From Triglochin maritima (lineage: Eukaryota; Streptophyta; Magnoliopsida; Alismatales; Juncaginaceae), in the NCBI GenBank assembly GCA_963682175.1, contig OY821792.1:447501-511500 (forward strand): a DNA stretch of 64,000 nucleotides, written 5' to 3'. The stretch's first letter is position 1, and each line of letters starts with the position of its first letter. Below the pieces are notes generated by a model. The model made no database searches. It saw nothing but the letters and a program-made list of their open reading frames with translations, and had not been told where the DNA came from. The position numbers and the translations under genes were made by a program. Shown here one piece after another: positions 10,974 through 23,500 of the stretch.

Positions 10974-13339
10974 ATGGCTTGGAGGCCAGGAAAAAAACCA
11001 GCGGAGACCCCTTACTACTCACATCTGGTAAATTACCTTGTTTATTTCAATTAATTTAAAAAAAAACATTTTGAGTCGGGCGTCCGCGGGAGACGCCCGA
11101 CCCAACGAGAGGGCGGTCGCGGGAACCGCCTCCCCCAAGCGGACGCCCGACCCAAGGAACAGACGTCTGCGGGAGACGTCTCCCACGTAGTAAAGGATTA
11201 TTGATTAATTGTGATAATTGCTAAATAAATCGATTATTAAGTTAATAATTAGTTTAATTATTTTAGTAAATCCATTAATAAATTTGTATTTTTAAAATTG
11301 AATTAATAGTCATTGGGTTACCGTGGAGGAAAAAGGAAATCAATTCCCTTACGGGCGATACGTAGTATAGCAGACGAGTCAGGTCCTCGTCATCCACGTA
11401 CACGTGGTATTTCTGCTTCAGTTAGGAGGGAGAGATTTGTTACGTCGTCGTCAGACACCTGGGGATTCTTTCGACGACGAGTATGATTCAGATGAGCTGA
11501 GGAGTCACGACGACAGTGACGATGGGGCCGATACGACTTGGGGCCACAGGAGGAGGCGGTACATCAGTCCGGTCGAGGACGAGGCGACACGGTGGTCCTT
11601 CAGCTGAGTGGGTCATTAGGAACGATCGAGGTGGTCGATTTGTGACCGGTGATTCGAGTTCGTGCACTGCAGACGCCCGAGCTCAGAAGAAGAACAGGGG
11701 TGATGACGAGTCTTGGATCGTCACGGATATTATTCCCGGTGATCCAGTAGATGGCAGCGTCATTCCGAGTTTTGGAGGCCACGTCGCCATACGCATCTGG
11801 GATGGCGATGAGAGGAAGGTTTTGAAGTGCCATAATCGGCACAGAGCCTGTACGACATTGCAGGCATGGCGTTCAGCGATGACTGAGGATATGACGGCGA
11901 CCGTGGTTGACAGTGGATTGGGTCACTTGCCGTACAGCATGTTTTCCTGCATCGACATGCCGTTGATTTCGGCATTCGTTGAGCAGTGGCAGCCTGACAC
12001 CAACACTTTCCACTTGCCGTTCGGAGAGATGACGATCATGTTGCATGACGTCTTTCAGATTCTGCACATTCCTGTTGAGGATCCCATGGTCAGTGCAGAG
12101 GCGCCGACATCTGAGCTGAAGTTATATGTATCTGAGTTGCTGGGTGTCAGCCTGGAGGGTCTTGGGCGGGATAGCTCATTTTGGAGTGGCGGTGGTGTTA
12201 GTATCGACGCTGTGGACGAGTGTTGCACACTGGGGCGACCACCACGGACTGAGGATACGCAGATGACTGCTTATCTCTTCTTACTGCTAGGCTGCGTATT
12301 GTTTGTCGACAAGAGCGGTTCCAGACTGAGACCACGCGACTTATTGGAGGCGAGGGACCCAGATACCATTGGTCAGTACTCATGGGGGTTGGCGACGTTG
12401 ACATATCTAGTCGTGCTGATTGTGGTCAGATTACGTGTTGTCTTACACTGCTCCAGGCTTGGATATGTGAGTATTTTCCTGCTTTCCGGCTACATCGTGA
12501 GCGGAAGATTGTTGAGCGTGGTCATCCTCGTTCGCGTATGTGGGCTGTCCGGGCGGAGGATAAGAGCGAGAGTCGACTTCTTTCTATTCGTAGACGGCTA
12601 GATCAGATGACTGCATCGCAGGTATATAATGTATATATCATTCACGTTTATTTAAATTTAACTTTATTATTATTAACGTATAAACGTTTAGGTGGAGTGG
12701 TTACCGTATGGTCCCGAGCCTGCTGTAGCTGTGCCGAGGACTACATTTGCCGGCATTATTCGTTATAGGGATATCACAAAGCCTTATATACCTAATCGCG
12801 TGTTACGTCAGTTAGGTTACATTCAGGTGATCCCGATTTACATCCCGACGCCCGAGCATGCAGTACGGTCTGCGACTGCGATGATGTACGACGTCAGGCA
12901 CAAAGTTTCGTCTGCGGAATCGGTTTGGAGGACATTTCCGAGAGTAGGACGACTACACCTGGCCGATCTGAGCCGTAGCCGCGACCCCTCCACTTGTGGT
13001 CCAGATTATTTGCAGTGGTTCGGTAGGTGCTCACATCCACTACTCCTACGCGGTATCATTCCGAGACTGGAGAGACCACTATATAGGACATGTGCCGATG
13101 CGGTAAGTTTATCTAATTTTATTTTTAATTGTAAAGTATATTTTGTTATTGTACGCTAATTTTTATTTTACATACAGTGGATGAGTAGGGCGATACGGTG
13201 TACGCAGCCGTTCTTGCGAGAGAGAGAGATCATGCCGACTGAGGCGACGAGACTTGCATGTACAGATTGGGATCGCCTGATCGAGGATTGGAACAGCCAG
13301 TTGGGCATTTCAGACCATGATTCAGATGCTGAGCTGTAG
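10974..13339 (+). pseudogene. Plant mobile domain (PMD) gene, MAIN/MAIL1-like, broken
   Basis: The best gene model has a short first exon from ATG at 10974 (MAWRPGKKPAETPYYSHL, then a GT donor at about 11028). The main exon ends at 12621, followed by exons 12692-13102 and 13178-13339, all with GT-AG borders in phase 0. The main exon reads PSFGGHVAIRIWDG, ISAFVEQWQPDTNTFHLPFG and EMTIMLHDV. Exon 3 has WLPYGPEPAVAVPRTTF. These are hallmarks of the aminotransferase-like plant mobile domain. The frame breaks near 12403: LATLTYL is followed in another frame by SRADCGQITCC, with residues usually found between them missing, so a small deletion is likely. An acidic, arginine-rich stretch at about 11470-11600 is in yet another frame. 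PMD proteins of host origin act in silencing and genome maintenance; the role of transposon PMDs is not established. Confidence 0.75.
11075..11187. repeat. GC-rich hairpin cluster, left end of MULE
   Basis: Several short self-complementary units follow one another: GGGCGTCCGCGGGAGACGCCC-like, GGCGGTCGCGGGAACCGCC and AGACGTCTGCGGGAGACGTCT-like. They lie between PMD exon 1 and the main exon in AT-rich surroundings. Confidence 0.75.
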
Positions 13340-13691
13340 TTGTCTTGCTTTTACTTTCGTTTTGTTGCACTGTTACTACATTTGTTGGTATTTGCTTATG
13401 TTTATTTGTGTACTCTTATTATTTATTTCTGACGAACATATTTTCTACATATTTCTTTGACTATCGTATTTTTTTATATTTATTTTTCTCGAAAATATTT
13501 TCAACTTATTTCTTTAGATATGAAATAATATTTAAATTTAAAATACGATAAAACAACAACACGATATAAGTAGAAATACACGATATATTATACATTACAA
13601 ATTACAATCAAAATGTACCACGTAACCGATTCCAATACTCTATCCTACTTTGGTACTGATCCTCCCATCCAACAACACTCTCATCTCGTAT

Positions 13692-16310
13692 TTAATACCA
13701 TAAGGTCGCAATAGGAGGTACTGGGAAATCATCAAGTAATTCCAAACGAATAAAATGTTTGTAACTCCCTAAATGAGCAATGACCAACTCTCTGACAGGC
13801 CTCGTCATGGCAGACGGACACTCCCAGGGTAGAACAGTAAGACACGGGAACAACGAACCATCCGTTCCCACTGCGAAATACATGACCGCACACTTTTAAA
13901 AATTCGCAATAGGAAACAAGTCGGACCAAACCTCCATATAATGATCCTCGCCACAAACTCCCCCGCCCCAATCAATTCGTTGACGAGCCTCTCTCACATT
14001 GCCGAAATAGACACTCTCATAAATAAGATGTGCACCTATCTCATTAGAAATCGCACGACGGGCGTACGACCAGTTCTCCTGACCACCATGAAAGACATCG
14101 GCAACACATCGAAATCCACAGTTGCCATCAGCACGTACGTCATTCCACCTTTCCAGAAATGGTAAAATGATTCCTGGCAGTCTATCATTATATGGGAAGT
14201 TGTCCACGTCAACCCGTCCGGACACTGAAAGATAGGTAAATAACAATTCATTAAAACAACAAAATTAGGAGATAATATATTCAACCCCATTTAGATTACT
14301 GATATATATTAAATAACATAACAACAAATATATCGACATACCAGAAGATCCTGTGCCCGTATTCACGGACGATCGAGACGAATTAGACCGACGACCCTTG
14401 CTCCCACTACTGCCAGACCGACCACGACCCCTGCTCCCACTACTAGTAGACCGAACACGACCTCGCTCAGCATACTCGAAGGCACTCGGGTCCCGACGTG
14501 TCGACTTTCCCCTAGGTCGACCTCGTACCTTATTATTTTCTTCGGGTTCTCCATAGTTCGACTGATCGGGGTGTAACTGTTCGTATAAAATACGAGAGGC
14601 AGTACAAATTACTACAGGGTCGCTCTGCGAGATCTCATCCACTAGCTTCCGAAAATGCTCGGCGTCTTGTGCTGACTGATCAACAAACTCTGACATCTGG
14701 ACTCCTTCTCCGATAACAAGTCTTTTCCAGAATGGATGAATCTGCTCTAAATAAATTCCATCACCTGACGCCAAACACTCGTACATGGTATAGGCACAAG
14801 GAATCACATGTGTTGTCAGGAAAGCACACCCACAACGATATTCAATTTCATCACTTAAGTCCTCCATTCTCTTCAACTCCTGAGTCATTAACGACAAGCA
14901 GTGATGCGAAACTCGGTCATTTATATGCTGCAACAGAGGACCTATGTACTGTGCCAAATTTCGACGTCTCGAATATTCAAGAAAGTTCCGAATATTCGTC
15001 AGCTGCATTTCAATAGACGAGTTCACGCGGTCGAAAAGAGTGTCGAGAGCGGCAGTCGATGTAGTGATCCACTCTTTCAGAGCCGAATGTGCACTTTCCA
15101 CCCTGCAGTTCGTAGTGTTGCCGAAATGAAAAACTTGATTCGTCCAATTCAACACGAATTTTTCCTTATGCACCAACCACGTGTCTTCCACATACTTCGT
15201 TAGCACTGGCCAGAAACTGTAAGAATCCTTCAGATTACGGACTGCTCTATCATAATCCGTCTGTGAATCACAAAGCATGACTCTCCTCCACCTTCCACGC
15301 CTAAAACTCTCTGCCAGCTGCTTCTCCTTGCCGAATACGTGGTATGCGTAGTTGTACACGTCTTTATTGATATGCCAGGTGCATAGTAAATGAGCTGACT
15401 CAAGAAAAACCTCTGCCACTGGTCGCATCAGACCCATCTCCCGGTCCGTAATTACTGCTGTCGGGCTAACAATATCCAATAACAGATCTCGCAACCTCTC
15501 CAACACCCACCGGTAACTAGACTCGGTCTCATCCTGCAAAATCGCATATCCGACGAGGAAATTCATATTTGTTGGAGTAACCCCAACCATCTCAAAAAAA
15601 GACATATTGTACTTGTTCGTCTTATACATCGAATCCATACAGATTACGAATGGGTATGTACGCAACAACTGAACTGAAGTCAGATGTACCAAAAATGCGT
15701 GAGTCAAGACATTAGTTTCTTCATCTGCCACAATCCAATGCAAATACTTATGCTGCACTGCCTCCCTGAGAAACTGCAGCGCGGGATTCCTGTCTTCAGA
15801 TTTCGTCCTTCTCATGTATTCTCTGAAGTTGTAAATGTGTCTTTGATTCGGATTATCGTCCGGAAATTTCTTCTTTACCACCAACAAAATGTTACGGGGT
15901 CTTGCTTGTGCCTCTGTCATATCACGAACAATTTGTTTTGCCCCAGCACTAAGTCCGCTGACCTGTCGGTGACCCTCTGAATAAACTGTCAATCGGTAGT
16001 TGTGCTGCCCATAGATGCTAGTAGAAACAATAACTCATCCATCACAATCTCGTCGCTCCACCACTTTTACCAAAAACCGACAACCGCAACCTTTTCTTTT
16101 TGTATTCTTTCGCAGTGCAATACTCGTATCACGAGAACTCATCTCACGTCTGCGATCACATCTGAGGTAACAATTCATCCGGTTATCTGCTTTTGGTTTG
16201 TATGATGATATAACCAAAAAAATCTGACTCCTATTGCAACTTGTTTTGCCCATTTACAACCTTTCTCGATTGTTGTAAATATTTCTTTACTGTCAAAAAG
16301 CTCACTGTAA
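13692..16310 (-). pseudogene. MULE transposase fused to OTU domain, broken
   Basis: The longest open part starts at 15992. In it the MULE transposase domain has D120 (CMDSMYKTNKY), D183 (VITDRE), C204/H207 (CTWH) and E299 (RVESAH), matching the DDE core. A SWIM-type zinc finger follows at about 387-401, but its histidine is tyrosine (PCAY). After a Ser/Arg/Gly-rich linker, a GT donor at 14342 and an acceptor before 14224 join in phase to an OTU cysteine protease-like exon, with DGNCGFRCVAD holding the catalytic cysteine and HFIRL the histidine. Upstream, 15993-16310 codes a FAR1/zinc-cluster N-terminus. Breaks are a frameshift at a T run near 16215, a TGA at 16035-16037 where Trp is expected, and a TAA at 13896-13898 inside the OTU part. 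The fusion is inferred from splice phase. Confidence 0.8.
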
Positions 16311-16394
16311 TCTACTCCATCACCACCGAAATCTTGCAACGGAACCTGAAAAATTTGAATTTAACAGAAAATTTAAAAAAAAAACAAAAAAAAT

Positions 16395-16490
16395 CGGGCG
16401 TCTGTCTAAACCGCCTCCACCTATGTGGAGGTGTGTTAGGCAGACGGCTCCACCTTGGTGGAGGCGGTTTAGCCAGACGTCCGAGTCGGG
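16395..16490. repeat. GC-rich hairpin cluster, right end of MULE
   Basis: Units built from CCGCCTCCACCTATGTGGAGG and CTCCACCTTGGTGGAG are self-complementary, and the outer GGGCGTCTG and CAGACGTCC pair across the cluster. It lies just upstream of the recognisable transposase coding part, probably in its first intron. Confidence 0.75.
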
Positions 16491-16641
16491 AAAAAATTTC
16501 CGCCCATGTTACCTCGCCGGATTCAGGTGCTTCGCCAGACATTTTCGTGGTGTTGGTACTTGGAATGTGAGTAAACTGAGTCAAACACCTTGTTTAAAGA
16601 CACGGGACGAAATCCTTATTAATTGATTTGTTAATGGCAAA

Positions 16642-16695
16642 AATGTCATTTTTGGGACGATTTAAGTAGTTTTCCGGCGACGAATAATAGTTCCC
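16642..16695 (-). repeat. MULE right terminal inverted repeat
   Basis: Read on the minus strand it begins GGGAACTATTATTCGTCGCC and continues through ACTACTTAAATCGTCCC. The same terminus, in the same polarity, occurs at 18013 in the derivative inside the response-regulator gene. Confidence 0.75.
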
Positions 16696-17584
16696 TTCTT
16701 TTACCATACCGAAAATAATCATTTTATTTTTTAAATTCTTTTTTACCATATACACACAAAAATCTCAAAATTAATTGATCTATTAGGAAATACCAGGATC
16801 GTAGTAAAACAATATAAAAATAGAGCAACTGAATTTATAATGATTTATTGAGAAACTTAATAGAGTCTATTTTTTAGATTTCCCTAACCTTAAAAAATAT
16901 TTCTTAGAATTCCCTAACCTTAATTTTTTTTTACTTCAAATGACATTTTCCACTTTGGGTTCAATTTTTGCTAATCAACTTTTTTAATGTACTCGGGCTT
17001 CCTTAGAAGATGAACTAGTATCTAAGTTCCATAATTTAATAGTGATACCAAGTATATTCGAATTCCATTATCCATTACCGAATTTCATTCCGAAATCAGT
17101 AGAACTATCTAAATTCGAATCTTCAAGATTTTCGAATACTAATTGGTATTCGAATATTATCTAAAATTAAATTGATATGTATATTATAATTAATTTTCAA
17201 ATAAAAAAAATTCAAATACTAATGTGTATTTAACTATGTATCCAAATAATTCGAATTAGAAATACTTCACTTAATATTTTTGGAAATCAATGCAAAACAA
17301 TATGCTAATTTTTTGAAACGAAATCCGTATAACACCATAACAAACTTCACATATTTTTTTTGGAAATCAATGCAAAACCACAAAAAAACTCTTAACAGAA
17401 CGCATGACACAAATGTCAATACTAAGAATCTAAAAAGGTAATTATAAATCATCACCTGTTAATTTTTTTGCGTCCGTGGCACAAAAGATCCTCAAACATC
17501 CAAACTCATGCACTCATTAACAAAATTGTAATTGTAATAAACATATTTTTCAACAAAAGAAGTGAGCATCTAATTATTTTTATT
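16696..17584. other. AT-rich DNA downstream of response regulator
   Basis: This is the 3' flank of the minus-strand response-regulator gene. It is AT-rich with short repeats (TTTCCCTAACCTTA twice near 16880-16920, TTTGGAAATCAATGCAAAAC twice near 17279 and 17359). No gene is seen. Confidence 0.5.
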
Positions 17585-20500
17585 TTAAACAGCAGCCAAA
17601 GTGTCACTAGCATATCTTGCTCTTGTTCTCTGAGGTGCAAATTCTTCCTCATCCATAGTCTTCCTTTTGTTGGATTTACTGCAACAAACTAGTTGGTTTG
17701 GTAATTCTTGATTTTGATTCGGTGGGTAATCTTTGGATTTTCCTTTTAAGATGTGAGGTCTGAGTTTTTTCATGTCAGAGAGCTGAACTGGCTTTATCAA
17801 GTATTCTTCTGCTCCTTCTTGCAAGCATCTGAAAAAGAGAAAGAAAAAAAAATCACAAAAACAGTTTTGGTCAGAAGGGAATGCTATTGTTGGAATATAA
17901 TCATGGTGGAAATATTTTGTTGGTCCACCAAACAAACAAAATCCAAATATGGTTGATTTGATCTCATTTCCTTGCTTTCCTTTTATGGTTTGAATGTTGC
18001 TGCTTATTAATTGGGAACTACTAAACGTCGTTCCAAAACTACTTAAATCGTCCCTTCAAATTTTCAAATTGCCCTTAATAATATATTTAATACACATATC
18101 GTCTCGTGTCTTTAAACAAGGTTTTTGATTCAGTTTTACTAACATTCCTAGTACCAACACCACGAAAATGTCTAGCGAAACACCTAGATCAGACGAAGTA
18201 ACGGAGACGGATTTTTTTTCCGACTCGGACGTCTAGCTAAGAAGCCTCAACCATCGTAGAGACGTCTGGCTAAGACGCCTCCACGATGGTCCAGGCGTCT
18301 TATCCAGACGCTTCCACGATAGTCCAGGCGTCTTATCCAGACGCCTCCACGATAGTCCAGGCGTCTTAGCCAGACGCCTATACCATGGTCTAAGTGTCTC
18401 GGTAAGACACCTCAACCATGGTGGAGGCGTCTTAGCCAGACGCCTCCACGAAGGTACAGACGTCCCGTTTTTTTTAATTTTTTTGTCAAATTAAAATTAC
18501 ACGGTGTGTTATCTCAAATTATTTGACGTTTCTTTGCAAGTTTTCGGTGGTAACCGGACGGATTATAATGAGTTTTTTTGCAAGTGATGAAGATTCAAAA
18601 AAATTCCAAATCCAACATTTTTTAAGTTCCAAAATCCCCCGGTGGTAAAACATCCTGACTTACAAATACCACCTCGACAGGTCGTTCGGGGGTCTCGCTC
18701 ACCGGTGAGCGAGCAGCGCCCCCTGGAAATGTTTTGGATTTTTAAATTGTTGGATCTGAAAATTTTTGAATTTTCGGTGTACCGAAAGAGTATCGGTCAT
18801 CCGAATATAGTAATTATTAACTTATTAATTAAACAATTATCTAAATTTATAATCAATTATATTTTTAAAAAAATAATAAAAAATAATAAAAAATTACGGA
18901 CGTCGGACGGAACCACCCCCCATGTAGGAGGGGGCGTCTGGCTAAGACGCCTCCCCAATGGGGCCCAATGGGGGAGGCGTCTTACACAGACGCCTGTCCC
19001 AAGGGCAGAGCGTCTGGGTAACACGCCTCCCCAATGGGGTAGGCGTCTTAGCCAAACGTCCTCTCCTACGTAGGGGCGGTTTCGTCGGACGCCCGTAATT
19101 TTTTATTATTTTTTTATTAAAAAGATGTTAGATATTTTACCAGATTCGAATACACTGGGGCGTTCGTTGGTTCATTACTGAACTCCAAAACATTATTTTT
19201 TATGATTATAAGAGGAATATAAAGAGAGATGTGTGATAGGAGGGTAAAATATAGTGTTATAGCAGTGAAATGAGAGAAGAGCAAAATGGTAATTTCAAGG
19301 AGCGATTTAAGTAATTTTGAGACGATGTTTAGCGATTCAGTATTAATTTTCTACCTCTTGCCAAAAATACTAATATTTTCTGTTTCTGTGGAGTTTATTT
19401 TTTAACCGTTTATTTATTGTAGCACAAGTTCAGTATACTTTAACTTTTGAGGCACAATTAATTTTATTTTATAATTTAATCTGGTTAAAGCCAACACCTA
19501 AAACATTACATAATTTGCCGTAATTTTTATATGTAATATAAAAATTATCAAAATTATAAATTAAGGAATAAAAAAGAAAAAAATCGAATTTTTTGGCAAA
19601 TTTTTTCGAATTCGAAAATTGAACTTTACTAATTAGTTAATCAATTAAGAGCTGCAAAGCTTAAGTTAGTTCAAGTCATACTTCCAAAGCCAGGACGAAC
19701 TTTTTTGGCAGTAAGTTTTTTTCACAACAATTCAATTATAAATCAGCTCCAAACAATTAATTGTGGAAAACTCACCTATCAATCCTTGAAGGAGCATTTT
19801 CAGAGGACATGATCACAACAGGGATATCCTTCAGATTTGTAGATTCCTGATATTAAAGGGGGAAAAACATTTAAAGCCTACAAAAATGCCACATAAAATG
19901 TATTGAGAAATGAAAGTGTTTGCGGAAAGGAATTATATTATGTATATATGTATTTGAATTTTGAATACAAGGGTTTATATAAGCTATCGGGTGGGATATT
20001 CGTTGGAGAGCTGGGTCGCGCCTGTTGGTGAAGAGGTGCGTCTGTTCGAGGAGAGAGGCGTCGGTTGGTGAAGAGGTGCGTCCCTTCGTTCCTTTCAACA
20101 TTCCCCCTCAAGTTGGGTCCGGAAGAGATTGTAGGTGCCTAACTTGCTTATGATGATGTTGAATGGTTTCTGACTTAGAGCTTTGGTGAAGATGTCTGTC
20201 AATTGTTCTTTGCTGGAGACGTATGGGACTCCTATTTCCCCAGCCTGAATTTTTTCACGGATGAAGTGACAATCAACTTCAATGTATTTGGTTCTTTCGT
20301 GAAACACGGGGTTTGATGCAATGTGTCGGGCAGCGTTGTTGTCGCAAAACATGTTCATAGTTGAAGTGTGAGTTTGACCCATATCTCGAAGAAGTTGTTT
20401 TAGCCAAATGAGTTCGCTGGTGGTGGATGTCATTGCTCGATACTCTGCTTCTGCGCTTGATCGGGCAACGACCTTCTGTTTCTTACTCCTCCAAGTTACA

Positions 20501-23500
20501 AGATTTCCGCCAACAAACGTGCAAAAACCAGTAGTTGATCTTCGATCATGGCTCCCTGCCCAATCAGCATCTGAAAAACCGATGATACTGTTAGAATTGT
20601 TGTTTTTCATAAGTAATCCTTGTCCTGGGGTTTGTTTTATGTACCTTAGAATCCTATCAATAATATCTAAATGTGATGTTCGGGGTGCATGCATGAATTG
20701 ACTAACTATACTAACAGCAAAGGTGATGTCGGGTCTGGTTACGGTTAAATATATAAGTTTTCCTACAAGTCTTTGGTATTGATGAATATCTTTAACAGGT
20801 TCACCGTTAGTTGGGCCGGTTTTGAGATTTGCCTCAATGGGTGTATTAGCTGGTCTGGCTCCAAGTTTTCTTGTTTCCTTCAATAGGTCTAGGGCATATT
20901 TCCTTTGTGATAGGAATAGTCCTTTCTTTGAATATGCAATTTCTATTCCCAAGAAATATTTCAATAAGCCTAGATCTTTTATATCAAATTTCCTTTTTAG
21001 ATAGTTTTTAACTTGATTGATTTTTTCATTATTATCTCCAGTAATGATGATATCATCTACGTAGACCAAGACTATGGTAGTTTCCCCCTTATGGTGACTA
21101 GTAAACATAGATGCGTCAGCAGAAGATTTTAAAAAACCATAAGCGATAAGAAAGTGACTAAGTTTTGCGTACCATGCCCGAGGGGATTGCTTCAGGCCAT
21201 AAATGGCTTTGTTGAGTTTGCATACCTGATTTGGAGAGGTGTTGTATCCTGGTGGTGGTATCATATATACTTCTTCTTCAAGAGTGCCTTGGAGAAAAGC
21301 ATTTCTGACATCCATTTGGTAAAGTGTCCAACACTTGTTAACAGCTAGGGATAGGAGAACACGAACAGTGTTCATTTTTGCTACTGGTGCAAAGGTCTCA
21401 AGGTAATCAAGATCGTAGGTTTGGGTATACCCTTTCGCTACAAGGCGTGCTTTATATCTTTCGATAGTTACATTGCTATTGTATTTTATTTTGTAGACCC
21501 ATTTGCATCCAACGGGTTTGGTTCCATTAGGTTTAGGAATAAGGGTCCAAGTGTTGTTGGTTTCTAAGGCTTTAATTTCTTCTTGCATGGCTTTTTTCCA
21601 TTTAGGGTTGCAACTAGCTTCATCGTAGTTCTTAGGTTCTAGGTTTTCATTTATTTGAGTTAAGAATGCCATATAGTTTGGTTGTAGTTGTTTATAGGTT
21701 AGATAATTCTCAATGGGATAAGTTACTTGTGAGGTGATAAAGTCGTTAAACCTAGTGGGTGGACGAGTTGGTCGAGTAGATCTTCTTGGGGGTGTTGGAG
21801 GTGGATTTCTGGTTTCTTCGTTTCTTTCGTGATGTCCTTCTTGTCCTTCGTTTCTTCCTTCTTGTTCTTCTTCTCGTTCTTCTTCGTCTTTCTCTTCTTC
21901 TTCTTCTTCAGGTTGGTGGATCTTGAAATCAGGTAGAACGAGTGTGCTGTCCGGGGAAGACTTGGTTGTCCCGACAATGTTGAAGTAAGACTCATTTTCT
22001 CTAAATATTACATCCCGAGAGATATACATTTTACAAGTTTCGGGGTTAAAACATTTGTACCCTTTTTTGTTGAAAGAATAGCCAAGAAATAGGCATTTTA
22101 CAGAATTGCTATCAAATTTATCTATGCGCTTCTTATGAACAAAACATACACATCCAAAGACTTTAAGATGATCTAAGGTTAGTTTCCGTCCTAAGAGTAT
22201 CTCTAGTGGTTGTTTATGTTGAAGAGAAGGGCTAGGGAGGCGGTTTATTAGATAAGTAACAGTTAAGACAGCATCGGACCAAAAACGTTTGGGAACATGA
22301 TTTTGAAAAAGTAGGGATCGAGTTACATTTAAAAGATGACAATTTTTCTTTCAGAAACTCCATTTTGTTGAGGGGTGTGAAGGCACGTCATTTGGTGTAA
22401 TATTCCCCGATTTTTCAAAAAAAATTTGAAAGTTGTGACTGGTGTATTCTGTTCCGTTATCTGTCCTTAAGGTTTTGATTTTAAAATCATACATATTTTC
22501 AATAAATGTTGTAAATTCACAAAAAATCTGAAAGACATCAGATTTGTTTTTGAGGAGATAAGTCCAAGTGTTACGTGAGAAATCATCAATAAATAGCACA
22601 AAATACTTAAAACCGTTGTAAGACTCGACCGGAGCGGGTCCCCAAATGTCGGAGTGGACTAATTCAAAAGGTAAGTTTGATTTGGTGTTAGAGTTGGAAA
22701 AAGGAAGTCTAGTTTGTTTGGAATACTAACAGACATCACATGCATAATCAGATGAAATAAACGGAAATAACGATTTTAAAACTAGATGAGACGGGTGTCC
22801 CATTCGTTTATGCCAAAGGTCATGACTCGGCCCACTAGAGGTGTGAAAATTTTTGTTTGGAGTTTCTAAAATGTAGAGTCCCCTGGTATAGACTCCTTTA
22901 CCAATCGTTTTCCCTGTAGTTCGATCCTGAAAAAATACATCATTCGGGGTGAATATAACATTGCAATTTAAATTTTATGTAATTCTTGCTACCGAAAGAA
23001 GATTAGAAGTAAATGTTGGGACATATAAAATATTTTTGTTCGTTTGATTTAAGATGGTGGTTTCACCTATTCCTTTTATTTCTACTTGATTATTGTTTGC
23101 TACAGTCACAAAATTGTTAGATGATTTCACATGATTTTTGATTTTTCTTAGTAAACTAGGGTTTCCGGTCATGTGGTCAGTAGCACCAGAATCAATTATC
23201 CATTGTTCATTATTTTCATGCCCTATTTTTGCTAAGTTTTTATCTGATTAGTATGCAGATAAATTTCTGGGAGAAAGTGTTATACCTGCACAATTACCTG
23301 AACCTTGAGGAGTGGATTGCAAATATACGCTGAGGTGCCAGCGGAATCGGGTCGGATCTGGAGCTGGATCCGGGTCCGGCGGGTGGAACATCCGATCAGT
23401 TCGCGGAATCGGGTCGGGTCAAAGCAAATCCGGATCCGCCAGAATCACGTGAGGTTATAAAACCCCGCGGATCCGAGCGAACGACCGATTCGCCTTCCCA

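Larger units (their letters stand above)
10828..16695. mobile_element. MULE with PMD and transposase-OTU genes
   Basis: This 5.87-kb Mutator-like element is bounded by terminal inverted repeats of about 50 bp that share TTATTCGTCGCCG and ACTACTTAAATCG. The flanks TTTTTTTAC (10819-10827) and TTCTTTTAC (16696-16704) match at 8 of 9 bases, as expected of a 9-bp MULE duplication. Two convergent genes fill it: a PMD gene on the plus strand, and on the minus strand a MULE transposase whose splice phase joins it to an OTU domain. Each end also has a cluster of GC-rich self-complementary repeats (11075-11187 and 16395-16490), lying in what look like first introns. Both genes carry frameshifts or stops, so this copy appears inactive. 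Confidence 0.85.
18013..19340 (-). mobile_element. Non-autonomous MULE derivative in intron 4
   Basis: Terminal inverted repeats share CTAAAC.TCG and TACTTAAATCG (left GGGAACTACTAAACGTCG, right on the minus strand CTGAATCGCTAAACATCG). TATTAATT flanks both sides (18005-18012 and 19341-19348), an 8-bp match consistent with a MULE duplication. The 18013 end matches the right end of the MULE at 10828-16695 for roughly 200 bp, and TTGCAAG.TTTCGGTGGT near 18534-18552 comes from that family's transposase 5' region. The orientation is therefore opposite to the larger copy. No coding sequence remains. It has two large palindromic repeat clusters. Confidence 0.8.

Noticed and set aside
13345..13551. 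68-codon hydrophobic frame after the first PMD gene
   Set aside because: It is Phe/Tyr/Leu-rich because the DNA is T-rich, and lies between the convergent stops of PMD and OTU.
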